DNA from: Xenophilus azovorans DSM 13620
Lineage (GTDB): Bacteria; Pseudomonadota; Gammaproteobacteria; Burkholderiales; Burkholderiaceae_C
Reading direction: 5' to 3'
DNA: 64,000 nucleotides
NCBI RefSeq assembly: GCF_000745855.1
Contig: NZ_KN050766.1
Coordinates: 279,567-343,566 of the forward strand
The translations under genes were made by a program, and so were the position numbers. Each line of letters starts with the position of its first letter. Position 1 is the stretch's first letter. Shown one piece after another: positions 32,454 through 45,253 of the stretch. The notes under the pieces were generated by a model. It saw only the letters and a program-made list of their open reading frames with translations, made no database searches and was not told the origin of the DNA.

Positions 32454-33686
32454 TTGAAATTCGCTCTGAAACTCACCGTCGCAGCCCTCGTCGCCGCCAC
32501 CGGCACCGGTGCCTTCGCTCAGAAGGGTGAAACCGTCAAGATCGCCTGGCTCGACCCGCTGTCGGGCCTGATGGCCGCCGTCGGCACCAACCAGCTCAAG
32601 ACCTTCCAGTTCTTCGCCGAGAAGTTCAACATCAAGAATGCCGCCGGCGTGAAGTTCGAGGTCATCGGCATCGACAACAAGCTCAGCCCGCAGGAAACCA
32701 CTGCCGCACTGCGCTCGGCCATGGACCAGGGCGCGCGCTACGTCGTGCAGGGCAACGGCTCCGGCCCGGCGCTGGCGATCATCGACGCGCTGGAAAAGCA
32801 CAACGCCCGCAACCCGGGCAAGGAAGTGCTCTACCTGAACTACGCCGCCGTGGACCCGGATCTGACCAACAGCAAGTGCAGCTACTGGCAGTACCGCTTC
32901 GATGCCGACACCTCCATGAAGATGGAGGCGCTGACCACCTACATGAAGGAGCAGCAGGAGATCAAGAAGGTCTACCTGATCAACCAGAACTACTCGCACG
33001 GCCAGCAGGTCAGCAAGTTCGCCAAGGAGAACCTCAAGACCAAGCGCCCCGACGTCCAGATCGTCGGCGACGACCTGCACCCGCTGGCACAGGTGCGCGA
33101 CTTCGCGCCCTACATCGCCAAGATCAAGCAGTCGGGCGCCGACACGGTCATCACCGGCAACTGGGGCTCCGACCTGGCGCTCTTGATCAAGGCCGGCAAC
33201 GATGCGGGCCTGAACGTCAAGTGGTTCACCTACTACGCCGTGACCACCGGCACGCCCACCGCGATGGGCGCGGCATCCGACGGCAAGGTCTATCAGGTCG
33301 CCTACGGTCACTACAACATGGGCGGCGAGATGCAGAAGTACGCCGACGAGTTCAAGAAGCGCTTCAACGACGACATGTACACGCTGGACATCTACACGGT
33401 GTATCAGGCGCTGTCGGAAGCCTTCGCCAAGGCCAAGACGACCGATCCGGTCAAGGTGGCCGCCACGCTGGAGGGCATGAAGTTCAAGAGCTTCAACGGC
33501 GACGTGGAACTGCGCAAGGCCGACCACCAGCTGCAGCAGGGCCTGTACATCACGCGCTGGGAGAAGGCCAGCGCCAAGTACCCCTACAGCCCCGAGAACA
33601 CGGGCTACACGCTGGCGCCGGTGAAGTTCTACGACGCCTACGTGGCCAGCACGCCGACGAGCTGCCAGATGAAGCGGCCGTCCTGA
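32454..33686 (+). CDS. livK: Branched-chain amino acid/amide ABC transporter substrate-binding protein
   Basis: Periplasmic receptor of a HAAT-family importer. 410 residues; signal peptide ends GAFA-Q (about residue 23). Two-lobe type I periplasmic binding fold, with EVIGIDNKLSPQETTAALRSAMDQG and LINQNYSHGQQ as recognisable stretches. Start is TTG at 32454 behind CAGGAG, the only start that includes the whole signal peptide. A strong terminator separates it from the permease genes, the usual way to make receptor in excess. The ligand may be an amino acid, amide or small acid; the fatty-acid gene context leaves this open. Confidence 0.9.
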   Translation: MKFALKLTVAALVAATGTGAFAQKGETVKIAWLDPLSGLMAAVGTNQLKTFQFFAEKFNIKNAAGVKFEVIGIDNKLSPQETTAALRSAMDQGARYVVQGNGSGPALAIIDALEKHNARNPGKEVLYLNYAAVDPDLTNSKCSYWQYRFDADTSMKMEALTTYMKEQQEIKKVYLINQNYSHGQQVSKFAKENLKTKRPDVQIVGDDLHPLAQVRDFAPYIAKIKQSGADTVITGNWGSDLALLIKAGNDAGLNVKWFTYYAVTTGTPTAMGAASDGKVYQVAYGHYNMGGEMQKYADEFKKRFNDDMYTLDIYTVYQALSEAFAKAKTTDPVKVAATLEGMKFKSFNGDVELRKADHQLQQGLYITRWEKASAKYPYSPENTGYTLAPVKFYDAYVASTPTSCQMKRPS

Positions 33687-33724
33687 TCCGGCGGATCGTT
33701 GCACCACAAGGCTTGAGTACAACA

Positions 33725-33753
33725 GGCCCGCCGCCCCTGGCGGGCCTTTTTTT
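33725..33753 (+). terminator. Terminator/attenuator between livK and livH
   Basis: GGCCCGCC-GCCCCT-GGCGGGCC followed by seven Ts. Partial read-through would feed livHMGF. Two further short hairpins (around CCGGGG-CTG-CCCCGG and ATCCCC-TCG-GGGAT) follow before livH. Confidence 0.9.
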
Positions 33754-33857
33754 CATCGCCGGGGCTGCCCCGGGATGAAGAAGAATCCCCTCGGGGATCG
33801 GACAGGCGCGAAGCGGTTGGCCGAGGGGCCATCTTTCTTTCCAAGTACGAAGGTATC

Positions 33858-34805
33858 GTGGAATTCTTTCTCATCTCGCTGCTCAACGGCATCAGCTACG
33901 GGCTGCTGCTGTTCATGCTCAGTTCGGGGCTGACGCTGATCTTCAGCATGATGGGCGTGCTCAACTTCGCGCACGCCAGCTTCTACATGCTGGGCGCGTA
34001 TTTCGCCTACGCCGTTTCCAACGTGGTCGGCTTCTGGCCGGCCCTGATCGTCGCGCCGCTGCTGGTGGGCCTGCTGGGCGCGGCCTTCGAGCGCTACAGC
34101 CTGCGGCGCGTGCACAAGTTCGGCCACGTGCCCGAGCTGCTGGTCACCTTCGGCCTGTCCTACCTCATCCTGGAGCTGGTGCAGCTGGTCTGGGGCCGTT
34201 CGACCGTGCCCTACGGCCTGCCGGCGCAACTGCAGGGCCCGCTGTTCACCATCTACGGCACCCAGTTCCCCCGCTCCCGCTCCTTCATCATGCTGGTGGC
34301 GGTGCTGATGCTCATCTCGGTGTGGCTGCTGCTCACCCGCACCCGCGTCGGGCTGGTGATCCAGGCGGCGCTCAAGCACCCGGAGATGGTGGAGGCGCTG
34401 GGCCACAACGTACCGCGCGTGTTCATGCTGGTGTTCGGCGGCGGCGCCGCGCTGGCCGGGCTGGCCGGCGTGATCGGCGGCAACACCTACGTCACCGAGC
34501 CGGCGATGGCCGCCTCGGTCGGCTCCATCATCTTCGTGGTGGTGGTGGTCGGCGGCATGGGCTCGCTGGGCGGCGCCTTCCTGGCCTCGCTGCTGATCGG
34601 CGTGATCCAGACCTTCGCCGTCGCCATGGACCAGTCGGCCGCCACGGGCCTGCAGGCCCTGGGCATCACCGTCACCGAGCAGACCTTCGGCTACGAACTG
34701 CTCAAGCTCACCATCTCGCAGGTCGCGCCCATCCTCCCGTACCTGTTTCTGGTGCTGATCCTGATCTTCCGGCCGCGCGGCCTGCTCGGAACCCGGGAGG
34801 ACTGA
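33858..34805 (+). CDS. livH: Branched-chain amino acid ABC transporter permease LivH
   Basis: Inner-membrane permease. 315 residues with about eight hydrophobic segments and the family signature NGISYGLLLFMLSSGLTLIFSMMGVLNFAHASFYMLGAY at the N-terminus (residues 9-47). Start GTG at 33858 preceded by GAAGG. It ends four bases before livM. The long pairing loop contains the conserved GHNVPRVFMLVFGGGAALAGLAG. Confidence 0.94.
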   Translation: MEFFLISLLNGISYGLLLFMLSSGLTLIFSMMGVLNFAHASFYMLGAYFAYAVSNVVGFWPALIVAPLLVGLLGAAFERYSLRRVHKFGHVPELLVTFGLSYLILELVQLVWGRSTVPYGLPAQLQGPLFTIYGTQFPRSRSFIMLVAVLMLISVWLLLTRTRVGLVIQAALKHPEMVEALGHNVPRVFMLVFGGGAALAGLAGVIGGNTYVTEPAMAASVGSIIFVVVVVGGMGSLGGAFLASLLIGVIQTFAVAMDQSAATGLQALGITVTEQTFGYELLKLTISQVAPILPYLFLVLILIFRPRGLLGTRED

Positions 34806-34809
34806 AACC

Positions 34810-36138
34810 ATGAGCACCAACCCATCCATGACGCCCGCCGCGACTTCCGTCGAGCTGTACCGATTCAAGCCGATGAACGTCGGCCGGATCGTCGTCTGGT
34901 CCCTGTTCGCGGTCGCGCTGCTCGTCGCCCCGCTGGTGTTCACCAGCAGCCTGGCGATGACCATGCTCTCGCAGATCGGCTACCTCATCATCATCTGCCT
35001 GTCCTACAACATCCTGCTGGGGCAGGGCGGCATGCTGAGCTTCGGCCACGCGGTCTACACCGGGCTGGGCTCCTTCATCGCCGTGCACGCGATGAACATG
35101 GCCAGCGACGGCCGCCTGCCGGTGCCGCTGGTGCTGATCCCGGTGGTGGCCGGCCTGGCGGGCGCCTTCTTCGCGGTGCTGTTCGGCTACGTGACGACCA
35201 AGAAGTCCGGCACCACCTTCGCCATGATCACGCTGGGCCTGGGCGAGCTGGTGGCGGCCATGGCGCTGATGTTCCCGAGCTTCTTCGGAGGCGAGGGCGG
35301 CATCACCACCAACCGCGTCTACGGCAAGTTCCTCTGGTGGGACTTCGGCCCGCAGATCCAGGTGTACTACCTCATCGCCGTCTACTGCTTCGTCTGCACG
35401 GCGCTGATGTTCGCCTTCACCGGCACGCCGCTGGGCCGCATCCTGAACGCCGTGCGCGACAACCCGGAGCGGGTGGAGTTCATCGGCTACAACACGCAGC
35501 GGGTGCGCTACTTCGCCTTCATCATCGCCGGCTTCTTCGCCGGCATCGGCGGCGGGCTGGCGGCGATCAACTTCGAGATCGTGAACGCGGCCGACAGCCT
35601 GAGCACCATCCGCTCGGGCGGCTACCTGCTGTTCACCTTCCTGGGCGGCGCGACGCTGTTCTTCGGCCCGATCATCGGCGCGGCGCTGCTGGTCTTCGCG
35701 TCGATCCTGCTGTCGGAGCTGAGCAAGGCCTGGCTGCTGTACCTGGGCCTGGTGTTCCTGTTCATGGTGATGTTCGCGCCGGGCGGCATCGCCAGCCTGA
35801 TCATGATGAACGTGCGGGTGGCCGCCTTCGGCAAGTTCAAGCGCCTGTGGGGCCTGTACGGCGGTCTGCTGGCGACGGGCGCGCTGATGGTCGTGGGCCT
35901 GGCCGCCATCGTCGAGATGATCTACCACATCCAGCTCAATGCGGCGCTGGGGCCGAAGGTGCATTTCTTCGGCGGCGAACTGGACACGTCCTCCACCGCC
36001 ACCTGGGTCGGCGCCGTCGCGCTGGCCGTGGTGGGCGGGGCGCTGATGGAAATGGTGCGCCGCCGCTTCGTGCGCGTCTGGGGCCGGGCGCAGGAGGAGA
36101 TCGAGGCCGAGATCAAGCGCAAGGAGATGACGGCATGA
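34810..36138 (+). CDS. livM: Branched-chain amino acid ABC transporter permease LivM, with C-terminal membrane extension
   Basis: Second permease. 442 residues. The core (about 25-330) carries the signature ISYNIL-like LSYNILLGQGGMLSFGHAVY and the ATPase-docking region GRILNAVRDNPERVEFIGYN. After the usual end of the family (near FMVMFAPGGIASL) about 110 further residues follow with two extra hydrophobic segments and a charged tail (EEIEAEIKRKEM). I know of similar extensions in related bacteria only from memory; their role is unknown. The stop overlaps livG as ATGA. Confidence 0.92.
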   Translation: MSTNPSMTPAATSVELYRFKPMNVGRIVVWSLFAVALLVAPLVFTSSLAMTMLSQIGYLIIICLSYNILLGQGGMLSFGHAVYTGLGSFIAVHAMNMASDGRLPVPLVLIPVVAGLAGAFFAVLFGYVTTKKSGTTFAMITLGLGELVAAMALMFPSFFGGEGGITTNRVYGKFLWWDFGPQIQVYYLIAVYCFVCTALMFAFTGTPLGRILNAVRDNPERVEFIGYNTQRVRYFAFIIAGFFAGIGGGLAAINFEIVNAADSLSTIRSGGYLLFTFLGGATLFFGPIIGAALLVFASILLSELSKAWLLYLGLVFLFMVMFAPGGIASLIMMNVRVAAFGKFKRLWGLYGGLLATGALMVVGLAAIVEMIYHIQLNAALGPKVHFFGGELDTSSTATWVGAVALAVVGGALMEMVRRRFVRVWGRAQEEIEAEIKRKEMTA

Positions 36139-36905
36139 CCTACGCCCTCGAACTGAAGGACCTGCGCAAGAGCTTCGGGCGCACCGAGATCATCCGCGGC
36201 GCCAACCTGGCGGTGCAGCAGGGGGAGCGCATCGCCGTGATCGGCCCGAACGGCGCCGGCAAGTCCACGCTGTTCAACCTCATCAGCGGGCGCCTGCATC
36301 CCTCCAGCGGAGAGGTGCTGCTGGGCGGCGAGCGCATCGACGGCCTGCCGCCCTACGAGATCAACCGCAAGGGCCTGTCGCGCAGCTTCCAGATCACCAA
36401 CATCTTCCCCAAGCTGAGCGTGTTCGAGAACCTGCGCTGCGGCGTGCTGTGGAGCCTGGGCTACCGCTACACCTTCCTGCGCTTCCTCTCGCGGCTGCAC
36501 GACGCCAACGAGCGGGCCGAGACGCTGCTGCAGCAGGTCGGCCTGGCGCGCAAGCGCGACGTGCTGGCGATGAACCTCACCTACGCCGAGCAGCGCGCGC
36601 TGGAGATCGGCATCACCATCGCCGGCGGCGCCAACGTGATCCTGCTGGACGAGCCGACCGCCGGCATGAGCAAGACGGAGACGGCGCACTTCATCAACCT
36701 GATCCGCGAGGTGACGGTGGGCAAGACGCTGCTGACGGTGGAGCACGACATGGGCGTGGTGTTCGGCCTGGCCGACAAGATCGCGGTGGTGGTCTACGGC
36801 GAAGTGATCGCCTTCGACACGCCGGACGCCGTGCGCGCCAACGCGCGCGTGCAGGAGGCGTATCTCGGCTCGCCGGTGGCCGACGCGCAAGGAGGGGGAC
36901 ACTGA
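36135..36905 (+). CDS. livG: Branched-chain amino acid ABC transporter ATP-binding protein LivG
   Basis: 256-residue ATPase subunit. Walker A GPNGAGKST near 36-44, ABC signature here LTYAEQRALEIG (the LivG form), Walker B VILLDEPTAGMS, and H-loop VEHDMGVVF. Complete and normal. Start inside the livM stop (ATGA); its last base is the first base of the livF ATG. Confidence 0.95.
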   Translation: MTYALELKDLRKSFGRTEIIRGANLAVQQGERIAVIGPNGAGKSTLFNLISGRLHPSSGEVLLGGERIDGLPPYEINRKGLSRSFQITNIFPKLSVFENLRCGVLWSLGYRYTFLRFLSRLHDANERAETLLQQVGLARKRDVLAMNLTYAEQRALEIGITIAGGANVILLDEPTAGMSKTETAHFINLIREVTVGKTLLTVEHDMGVVFGLADKIAVVVYGEVIAFDTPDAVRANARVQEAYLGSPVADAQGGGH

Positions 36906-37600
36906 TGCTGAAGATCCAGGACCTGCACGCCTACTACGGCAAGAGCCACGTGCTGCACGGCGTGTCGTTCGCCGTCAACCCGGGCGAGATCGTGGCGCTG
37001 CTCGGGCGCAACGGCTCGGGCCGCTCGACCACCGCCAAGGCCATCATGGGCCTGGTGCATGCCGAGGGCGACGTGCACTGGAAGGGCCAGGACATCCTGC
37101 GCCGCAAGGCCTACGAGATCGCCCACTTGGGGCTAGGCTACGTGCCCGAGAACCGCGAGGTCTTCCCGCGACTGACGGTGCACCAGAACCTGCTGCTCGG
37201 CCAGAAGGGCAGCGGCAAGGGCAGCCGCTGGGGCTTCGACGACATGTACGCGATGTTCCCGCGCCTGAAGGAGCGCCAGCACACCGAGGCCGGCGTGCTC
37301 TCCGGCGGCGAGCAGCAGATGCTGACGCTGTGCCGCACGCTGATGGGCGACCCGGACCTGATCATCATCGACGAGCCGACCGAGGGCCTGGCGCCCAAGA
37401 TCGTGGAACTGGTGGGCGAGTACCTCAAGGCGCTGAAGAACAGGGGCATCTCGGTGCTGCTGATCGAGCAGAAGCTGACCATCGCCATGCACATCTCCGA
37501 CCGCGCGCTGGTGATGGGCCACGGCAGCATCGTCTTCGACGGCACGCCCGACGGCCTGCGCGCCGATGCCGCCACGCGCAAGGAGTGGCTGGAGGTCTGA
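36905..37600 (+). CDS. livF: Branched-chain amino acid ABC transporter ATP-binding protein LivF with Walker A Arg
   Basis: 231-residue second ATPase. Signature LSGGEQQMLTL, Walker B LIIIDEPTEGLAP and H-loop IEQKLTIAM are present. The phosphate loop reads GRNGSGRSTT (34-43): the invariant lysine is arginine at residue 40 (codon CGC). That lysine normally contacts the nucleotide phosphates, so this site may bind but hydrolyse ATP poorly, giving an asymmetric pair with the intact LivG. The frame is otherwise sound and shows no decay. Confidence 0.92.
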   Translation: MLKIQDLHAYYGKSHVLHGVSFAVNPGEIVALLGRNGSGRSTTAKAIMGLVHAEGDVHWKGQDILRRKAYEIAHLGLGYVPENREVFPRLTVHQNLLLGQKGSGKGSRWGFDDMYAMFPRLKERQHTEAGVLSGGEQQMLTLCRTLMGDPDLIIIDEPTEGLAPKIVELVGEYLKALKNRGISVLLIEQKLTIAMHISDRALVMGHGSIVFDGTPDGLRADAATRKEWLEV

Positions 37601-37608
37601 TCCACGGC

Positions 37609-37624
37609 AGCGCCCGCGGGCGCT
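37609..37624 (+). terminator. Palindrome after livF, possible weak terminator
   Basis: AGCGCCCGCGGGCGCT is a perfect 16-bp palindrome nine bases after the livF stop, followed by TGTCCC rather than a T-run. It would end the liv operon only weakly. Confidence 0.4.
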
Positions 37625-37649
37625 TGTCCCTCCAGCGACTGCGCCGGCA

Positions 37650-37677
37650 TTGTGGGCACGGGCGAAATGCCTAGAAT
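37650..37677 (+). promoter_or_regulatory. Candidate sigma-70 promoter of the hydratase/dehydrogenase gene
   Basis: TTGTGG (37650-37655), 16-bp spacer, TAGAAT (37672-37677), giving a leader of about 115 bases. The leader holds an inverted repeat CGGCGCC-AGAA-GGCGCCG, which may act on translation or as a binding site. Confidence 0.5.
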
Positions 37678-37797
37678 GCCCAGAAAAAGAACACTCGTGC
37701 TTTTTTGGAGACTGCAGCGGCGCCAGAAGGCGCCGCCGGCATGTCGCCGGGCCCCGGTTTTCCGCCATCTTTCTTCCATCTTCCAAAGGAACGCAGC

Positions 37798-39912
37798 ATG
37801 ACCGCTGAATACAAAGTGCACGGCGACGTGGCCGTGATCACCATGAGCAACCCGCCGGTCAACGGGCTGGGCCTCTCGACGCGCGTCGGCATCACTGACG
37901 GCCTGTCGAAGGCGCTGGCGGATGCCGCGGTGAAGGCCATCGTGCTCACAGGTGCGGGCAAGGCCTTCTCGGGCGGCGCCGACATCAAGGAGTTCGGCTC
38001 GCCCAAGGCGCTGCAGGACCCGAACCTGCTGTCGGTCATCCTGGCGCTGGAGGCGTCTACCAAGCCGATCGTGGCGGCCGTCCACTCCATCTGCATGGGC
38101 GGCGGGCTGGAACTGGCGCTGGGCTGCCACTACCGCGTGGCCGCGCCGGGCACCAGCGTCGCGCTGCCCGAGGTCAAGCTGGGCCTGATCCCCGGCGCCG
38201 GCGGCACGCAGCGCCTGCCGCGCGTGCTGGGCGTGGAGGCGGCGCTGAACCTGATCGTCAGCGGCCAGCCGGTCAAGAGCGAACTGCTGGCCAAGGCGCC
38301 GGGCCAGAAGCTGTTCGACAAGCTCGCGGCCTCGCCCGAATCGCTGATGGACGAGGCCCTGGCCTTCGCCCGCGAGGTGGCGGCAAAACATGGACAGGGT
38401 GGCGGCGACCTGCCGCTGGTGCGCAACCTGCCGTGCAGGCACCCGCAGGGCGATGCCTACTTCCAGTTCGCCAGGAACATGGTGGGCGGCATGTCGAAGA
38501 ACTTCCCGGCGCCGCTCAAGTGCGTGGAGGCGGTGCAGGCCGCCACGCAGCTGAAGTTCGACTTGGGGCTGGCGAAGGAGCGCGAGATCTTCCTGGCGCT
38601 GATGGTGACCCCCGAGTCGGCCGCGCTGCGCCACCTGTTCATGGCCGAGCGCGCCGCCAGCAAGATCCCCGACGTGCCGGAAGACACGCCCGTGCGCGCC
38701 ATCAAGACGGTGGGCGTGATCGGCGCCGGCACCATGGGCGGCGGCATCAGCATGAACTTCCTGAACGCCGGCATCCCGGTGACCATCCTTGAGATGAAGC
38801 AGGAGGCCGTCGACCGCGGCGTGGCCACCATCCGCAAGAACTACGAGGCCCAGGTCAAGAAGGGCAAGCTCAAGCAGGACAAGTACGAAGAGCGCATGGC
38901 GCTGCTGAAGACCACCCTGAGCTACGACGACCTGAAGGACTGCGACCTCATCATCGAGGCCGTGTTCGAGGAGCTGGGCGTCAAGGAGAAGGTGTTCAAG
39001 CAACTGGACGCGGTGGCCAAGCAGGGCGCCATCCTGGCCTCCAACACCTCCACGCTGGACGTGGACAAGATCGCCGCCTTCACCCAGCGTCCGCAGGACG
39101 TGGTCGGCATGCACTTCTTCAGCCCGGCCAACGTGATGAAGCTGCTGGAGGTGGTGCGCGGCAAGGCCACCGCCAAGGACGTGCTGGCCACCGTGATGCA
39201 ACTCGCCAAGAAGATCAAGAAGACGGCGGTGGTCTCCGGCGTGTGCGACGGCTTCATCGGCAACCGCATGATCGAGCAGTACAGCCGCCAGGCCGGCTTC
39301 CTGCTGGACGAGGGCGCCACGCCGCAGCAGGTGGACAAGGCGATCGAGAAGTTCGGCTTCGCGATGGGCCCGTTCCGCATGGGCGACCTGGCCGGCAACG
39401 ACATCGGCTGGGCCATCCGCAAGCGCCGCGCGGTGGAGCAGCCCGACATGAAGTACAGCCGCACGGCCGACAAGCTGTGCGAGCTGGGCCGCTTCGGCCA
39501 GAAGACCGGGGCAGGGTGGTACGACTACCAGGCCGGCAAGCGCGACGCCATCCCGAGCGAGCTGGTCGACAAGATGATCGAGGAGCACCGCAAGGAGCTG
39601 GGCATCACCCCGCGCAAGATCAGCGACGAGGAGATCGTGCAGCGCCTGGTGTTCTCGCTGGTCAACGAAGGCGCGCACATCCTGGAAGACGGCATCGCCA
39701 GCAAGGCGGGCGACATCGACATGGTGTACCTCACGGGCTACGGCTTCCCGATGCACCGCGGCGGCCCGATGCACTACGCCAGCCAGGTGGGGCTGTACAA
39801 CGTGGCCGAGGCGATGAAGCGCTTCGCGCGCAACCCGCACGACGACGCGAAGTTCTGGGAGCCGGCGCCGCTCATCCAGAAACTGGTGGCTGAAGGCAAG
39901 AGCTTCTCCTGA
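37798..39912 (+). CDS. Bifunctional enoyl-CoA hydratase/3-hydroxyacyl-CoA dehydrogenase
   Basis: Two consecutive beta-oxidation steps in one 704-residue chain (FadB/FadJ type). Hydratase domain 1-200: oxyanion loop [15 protein letters not shown], general acid/base Glu105 (GGGLELALG) and Glu125 (LPEVKLGL). Dehydrogenase: NAD loop [11 protein letters not shown] at 306-316, [21 protein letters not shown] with catalytic His, then two C-terminal domains. ATG at 37798 behind AAAGGA. A closer assignment (FadB, FadJ, or branched/dicarboxylic acid type) is not possible by eye. Confidence 0.93.
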   Translation: MTAEYKVHGDVAVITMSNPPVNGLGLSTRVGITDGLSKALADAAVKAIVLTGAGKAFSGGADIKEFGSPKALQDPNLLSVILALEASTKPIVAAVHSICMGGGLELALGCHYRVAAPGTSVALPEVKLGLIPGAGGTQRLPRVLGVEAALNLIVSGQPVKSELLAKAPGQKLFDKLAASPESLMDEALAFAREVAAKHGQGGGDLPLVRNLPCRHPQGDAYFQFARNMVGGMSKNFPAPLKCVEAVQAATQLKFDLGLAKEREIFLALMVTPESAALRHLFMAERAASKIPDVPEDTPVRAIKTVGVIGAGTMGGGISMNFLNAGIPVTILEMKQEAVDRGVATIRKNYEAQVKKGKLKQDKYEERMALLKTTLSYDDLKDCDLIIEAVFEELGVKEKVFKQLDAVAKQGAILASNTSTLDVDKIAAFTQRPQDVVGMHFFSPANVMKLLEVVRGKATAKDVLATVMQLAKKIKKTAVVSGVCDGFIGNRMIEQYSRQAGFLLDEGATPQQVDKAIEKFGFAMGPFRMGDLAGNDIGWAIRKRRAVEQPDMKYSRTADKLCELGRFGQKTGAGWYDYQAGKRDAIPSELVDKMIEEHRKELGITPRKISDEEIVQRLVFSLVNEGAHILEDGIASKAGDIDMVYLTGYGFPMHRGGPMHYASQVGLYNVAEAMKRFARNPHDDAKFWEPAPLIQKLVAEGKSFS

Positions 39913-39928
39913 GCATCGAAGCCCCGCC

Positions 39929-41398
39929 GTGATCAAGCGCATCTTCCTCGGCCTGCTGCTGGTGCTCGTGGCGCTGGCCGCGGCGCTGGCGGTGAACACC
40001 TGGCGCCAGCCTTCGCGGCAGGTGGCCGTGGCGCCGGCGCCGCCGCTGCGGCTGGACGTGCAGGCCGCCGCCGAGCGGCTGGCCGGCGCGATCCGCTTGC
40101 GCACGGTCTCGGCGCTGGACGACCCGGCCGCCAACGGCGCCGAGTTCGAGAAGCTGCACGCCTACCTGGCGCAGCAGTTTCCCAAGGTCCATGCCACGCT
40201 CCAGCGCGAGGTGGTGGGCCGCCACGCGCTGCTCTACACCTGGGCCGGCAGCGATCCGGCGGCGGCGCCCGTGGCGCTGATGGCGCACCAGGACATGGTG
40301 CCCATCGCGCCCGGCACCGAGAAGGCCTGGAGCGTGGACCCCTTCGCCGGCGTCATCCGGGACGGCTTCATCTGGGGCCGCGGCACGATGGACGACAAGG
40401 GCAACCTGATGGCTCAGCTCGAGGCCGTGGAGTCGCTGCTGGCCGAGGGCTTCCGGCCGCGCCAGACTGTCTACTTCGTGTTCGGCGACGACGAGGAGGT
40501 GAGCGGCCTGCGCGGCGCCCAGCCCATCGCCGAGCTGCTCAAGTCGCGCGGCGTGAAGCTGGCCTGGGTGCTCGACGAGGGCCTGCTGGTGCTCGACGGC
40601 GTGCTGCCCGGCCTGACGAAGCCGGCGGCGCTGATCGGCCTGGCCGAGAAGGGCTACGCCACCTTCTTCCTCTCGCTCGACGCCGCGCCCGGCCATTCGT
40701 CGATGCCGCCGCGCCACAGTGCCATCGGCCAGATGAGCGCCGCGCTCGCGCGCCTGGAGGCCACGCCCATGCCGGGCGGCATCCGCGGCATCGCGGCCGA
40801 CATGTTCGGCACGCTGGCGCCGGAGATGAACCCCTTCAACCGCGTGATGCTGTCCAACCTGTGGCTCACCGGCCCGCTGGTGCAGTCGCAACTGGAGAAG
40901 AGCCCCAGCAGCAACGCCATGCTGCGCACCACCACCGCGCTGACCATCGTGCGCGCCGGCAACAAGGACAACGTGCTGCCCGGCCGCGCCGAGGCCGCGG
41001 TGAACTTCCGCGTGCTGCCCGGCGACACCATCGACGGCGTCGAGGCGCACCTGAAGAAAGCGCTCGGCAACGAGGCCATCCAGGTCAAGCGCTACCCGGG
41101 CAACTCCGAGCCGTCGCCCGTCTCGCCGACCGACAGCGCCGGCTACAGGGCCATCGAGCGCACCGTACGCGAGGTCTTCCCGGACGCCGCCGTGGCGCCC
41201 GGCCTGATGACCGCCGCCACCGACTCGCGCCACATGACGCTGGTGAGCGACGCGGTCTACCGCTTCTCGCCGATCCGCGTGAAGGGCGAGGACCTGGGGC
41301 GCTTCCACGGCACCGACGAGCGCCTGTCCATCGCCGGCTACGGCGACATGATCCGCTTCTACCAGCAACTGCTGCGCGGCACCGCGCAGCCCCAGTAA
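39929..41398 (+). CDS. Membrane-anchored M20-family metallopeptidase
   Basis: 489 residues. One N-terminal membrane segment (about 4-23) then a di-zinc M20 peptidase of the carboxypeptidase S/Gly-X type. Metal-site motifs: [24 protein letters not shown]; dimerisation-domain His in GHSSMPP; final ligand in the C-terminal RFHGTDE. Start GTG at 39929, 17 bases after the preceding stop, so probably co-transcribed with the beta-oxidation gene. Substrate (N-acyl amino acids or peptides) is unknown; N-acyl amino acid hydrolysis would suit the context. Confidence 0.88.
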   Translation: MIKRIFLGLLLVLVALAAALAVNTWRQPSRQVAVAPAPPLRLDVQAAAERLAGAIRLRTVSALDDPAANGAEFEKLHAYLAQQFPKVHATLQREVVGRHALLYTWAGSDPAAAPVALMAHQDMVPIAPGTEKAWSVDPFAGVIRDGFIWGRGTMDDKGNLMAQLEAVESLLAEGFRPRQTVYFVFGDDEEVSGLRGAQPIAELLKSRGVKLAWVLDEGLLVLDGVLPGLTKPAALIGLAEKGYATFFLSLDAAPGHSSMPPRHSAIGQMSAALARLEATPMPGGIRGIAADMFGTLAPEMNPFNRVMLSNLWLTGPLVQSQLEKSPSSNAMLRTTTALTIVRAGNKDNVLPGRAEAAVNFRVLPGDTIDGVEAHLKKALGNEAIQVKRYPGNSEPSPVSPTDSAGYRAIERTVREVFPDAAVAPGLMTAATDSRHMTLVSDAVYRFSPIRVKGEDLGRFHGTDERLSIAGYGDMIRFYQQLLRGTAQPQ

Positions 41399-41433
41399 CC
41401 CGCATCCCCCGACTTTTTCCAGAGGAAGACACC

Positions 41434-42609
<1,176 letters not shown>

Positions 42610-42640
42610 GATCGCGACAGGCCAGGAAGGGAGCGCGTCC

Positions 42641-43086
42641 GTGAAGATCGACCTGCCGACCCTGCAGCGCTTCTTCGCCAGCGCCCCCTTCATGGTCGAC
42701 CTGGGCGTGCAGGCGACCGGCCTGGGCGACGACGGCCGCGTGCACACCCGCATCGACCTGCAGCCGCGCCACCGCCAGCACAGCGGCGTGGTGCACGCCG
42801 GCGTGATGGCCTCGATGGCCGACCACAGCATGGGTGCGGCGGCGCAGGTCCGGGCGCCGGAGGGGCTGCTGGTGCTGACCGCCGAGTTCAAGGTGAACCT
42901 GCTGCGCGGCGCGCGCGGCGACTGGCTGGAGTGCGAGGCCTGGGTGGTCAAGCCCGGCCGCCAGATCAGCTTCACCGAGGCCGAGGTCCATGCGGTGGCG
43001 CAGGACGGCCGGCGCACGCTGGTCGTCAAGGCGGCCGGCACCATGGCGCTGACGCGCGCGCCTTCCAACGATTCCGCATCATCATC

Positions 43087-43090
<4 letters not shown>
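42641..43090 (+). CDS. PaaI-family hotdog thioesterase (first of two)
   Basis: 149 residues, single hotdog domain. HSGVVHAGVMASMADHSMG carries the catalytic/structural motif (HxGxxxxxxD-type acidic residue). Start GTG at 42641. The stop overlaps the following acyl-CoA dehydrogenase ATG (ATGA). Likely a housekeeping acyl-CoA thioesterase that frees CoA from dead-end intermediates. Confidence 0.88.
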
Positions 43091-44916
<1,826 letters not shown>

Positions 44917-44921
44917 TGATG

Positions 44922-45007
44922 GCCCCCACGCTCATCGCTTCGCGTATCGCTGCCCCCCGAGGGGGCGCGTCAGCGCCTTCGGGCGGCCGGGCGGCACTGA
45001 CATGACC
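44922..45007 (+). repeat. Intergenic GC-rich repeat, copy 2 (acyl-CoA dehydrogenase/membrane protein junction)
   Basis: 84 of 86 positions match 11071-11156, ending in the same TGACATGACC that includes the next start codon. A 29-codon open frame (44916-45005) begins by sharing the last base of the dehydrogenase stop (TGATG) and ends inside the next start (ATGA). It would read [13 protein letters not shown] and onward, in another frame of the repeat than copy 1 uses. Confidence 0.85.
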
Positions 45008-45223
45008 GAACCGATCCCCGTCCCCACCGCCTCCGGCAAGAAGCGCCACTGGATCGAGCACCTGACCTGGGTGCTCATCTACGGCGGCCTGCTGGTACTC
45101 ATCCTCGGCATCGCCATCGGCCGCGGCAACGAAGCCGCGGGCTGGGGCCTGGCCGTGCCGGGCGCCGTCGCGGCGACCGTAGGCGTGGCGCTGATCTACG
45201 TGCGCTCGCGCATGAAGCCCTGA
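45002..45223 (+). CDS. Small two-segment membrane protein
   Basis: 73 residues: a short polar start (TEPIPVPTASGKKRHWIEH), a first hydrophobic segment (LTWVLIYGGLLVLILGIAI), a charged turn (GRGNEA) and a second segment (GLAVPGAVAATVGVALIYV) ending in RSRMKP. No known motif. The ATG lies in the repeat edge and overlaps the stop of the bridging frame. Position inside the acyl-CoA cluster suggests co-expression; function unknown. Confidence 0.7.
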   Translation: MTEPIPVPTASGKKRHWIEHLTWVLIYGGLLVLILGIAIGRGNEAAGWGLAVPGAVAATVGVALIYVRSRMKP

Positions 45224-45253
45224 CCCGATCCCCCTTCATCCCAGGAGACACCG

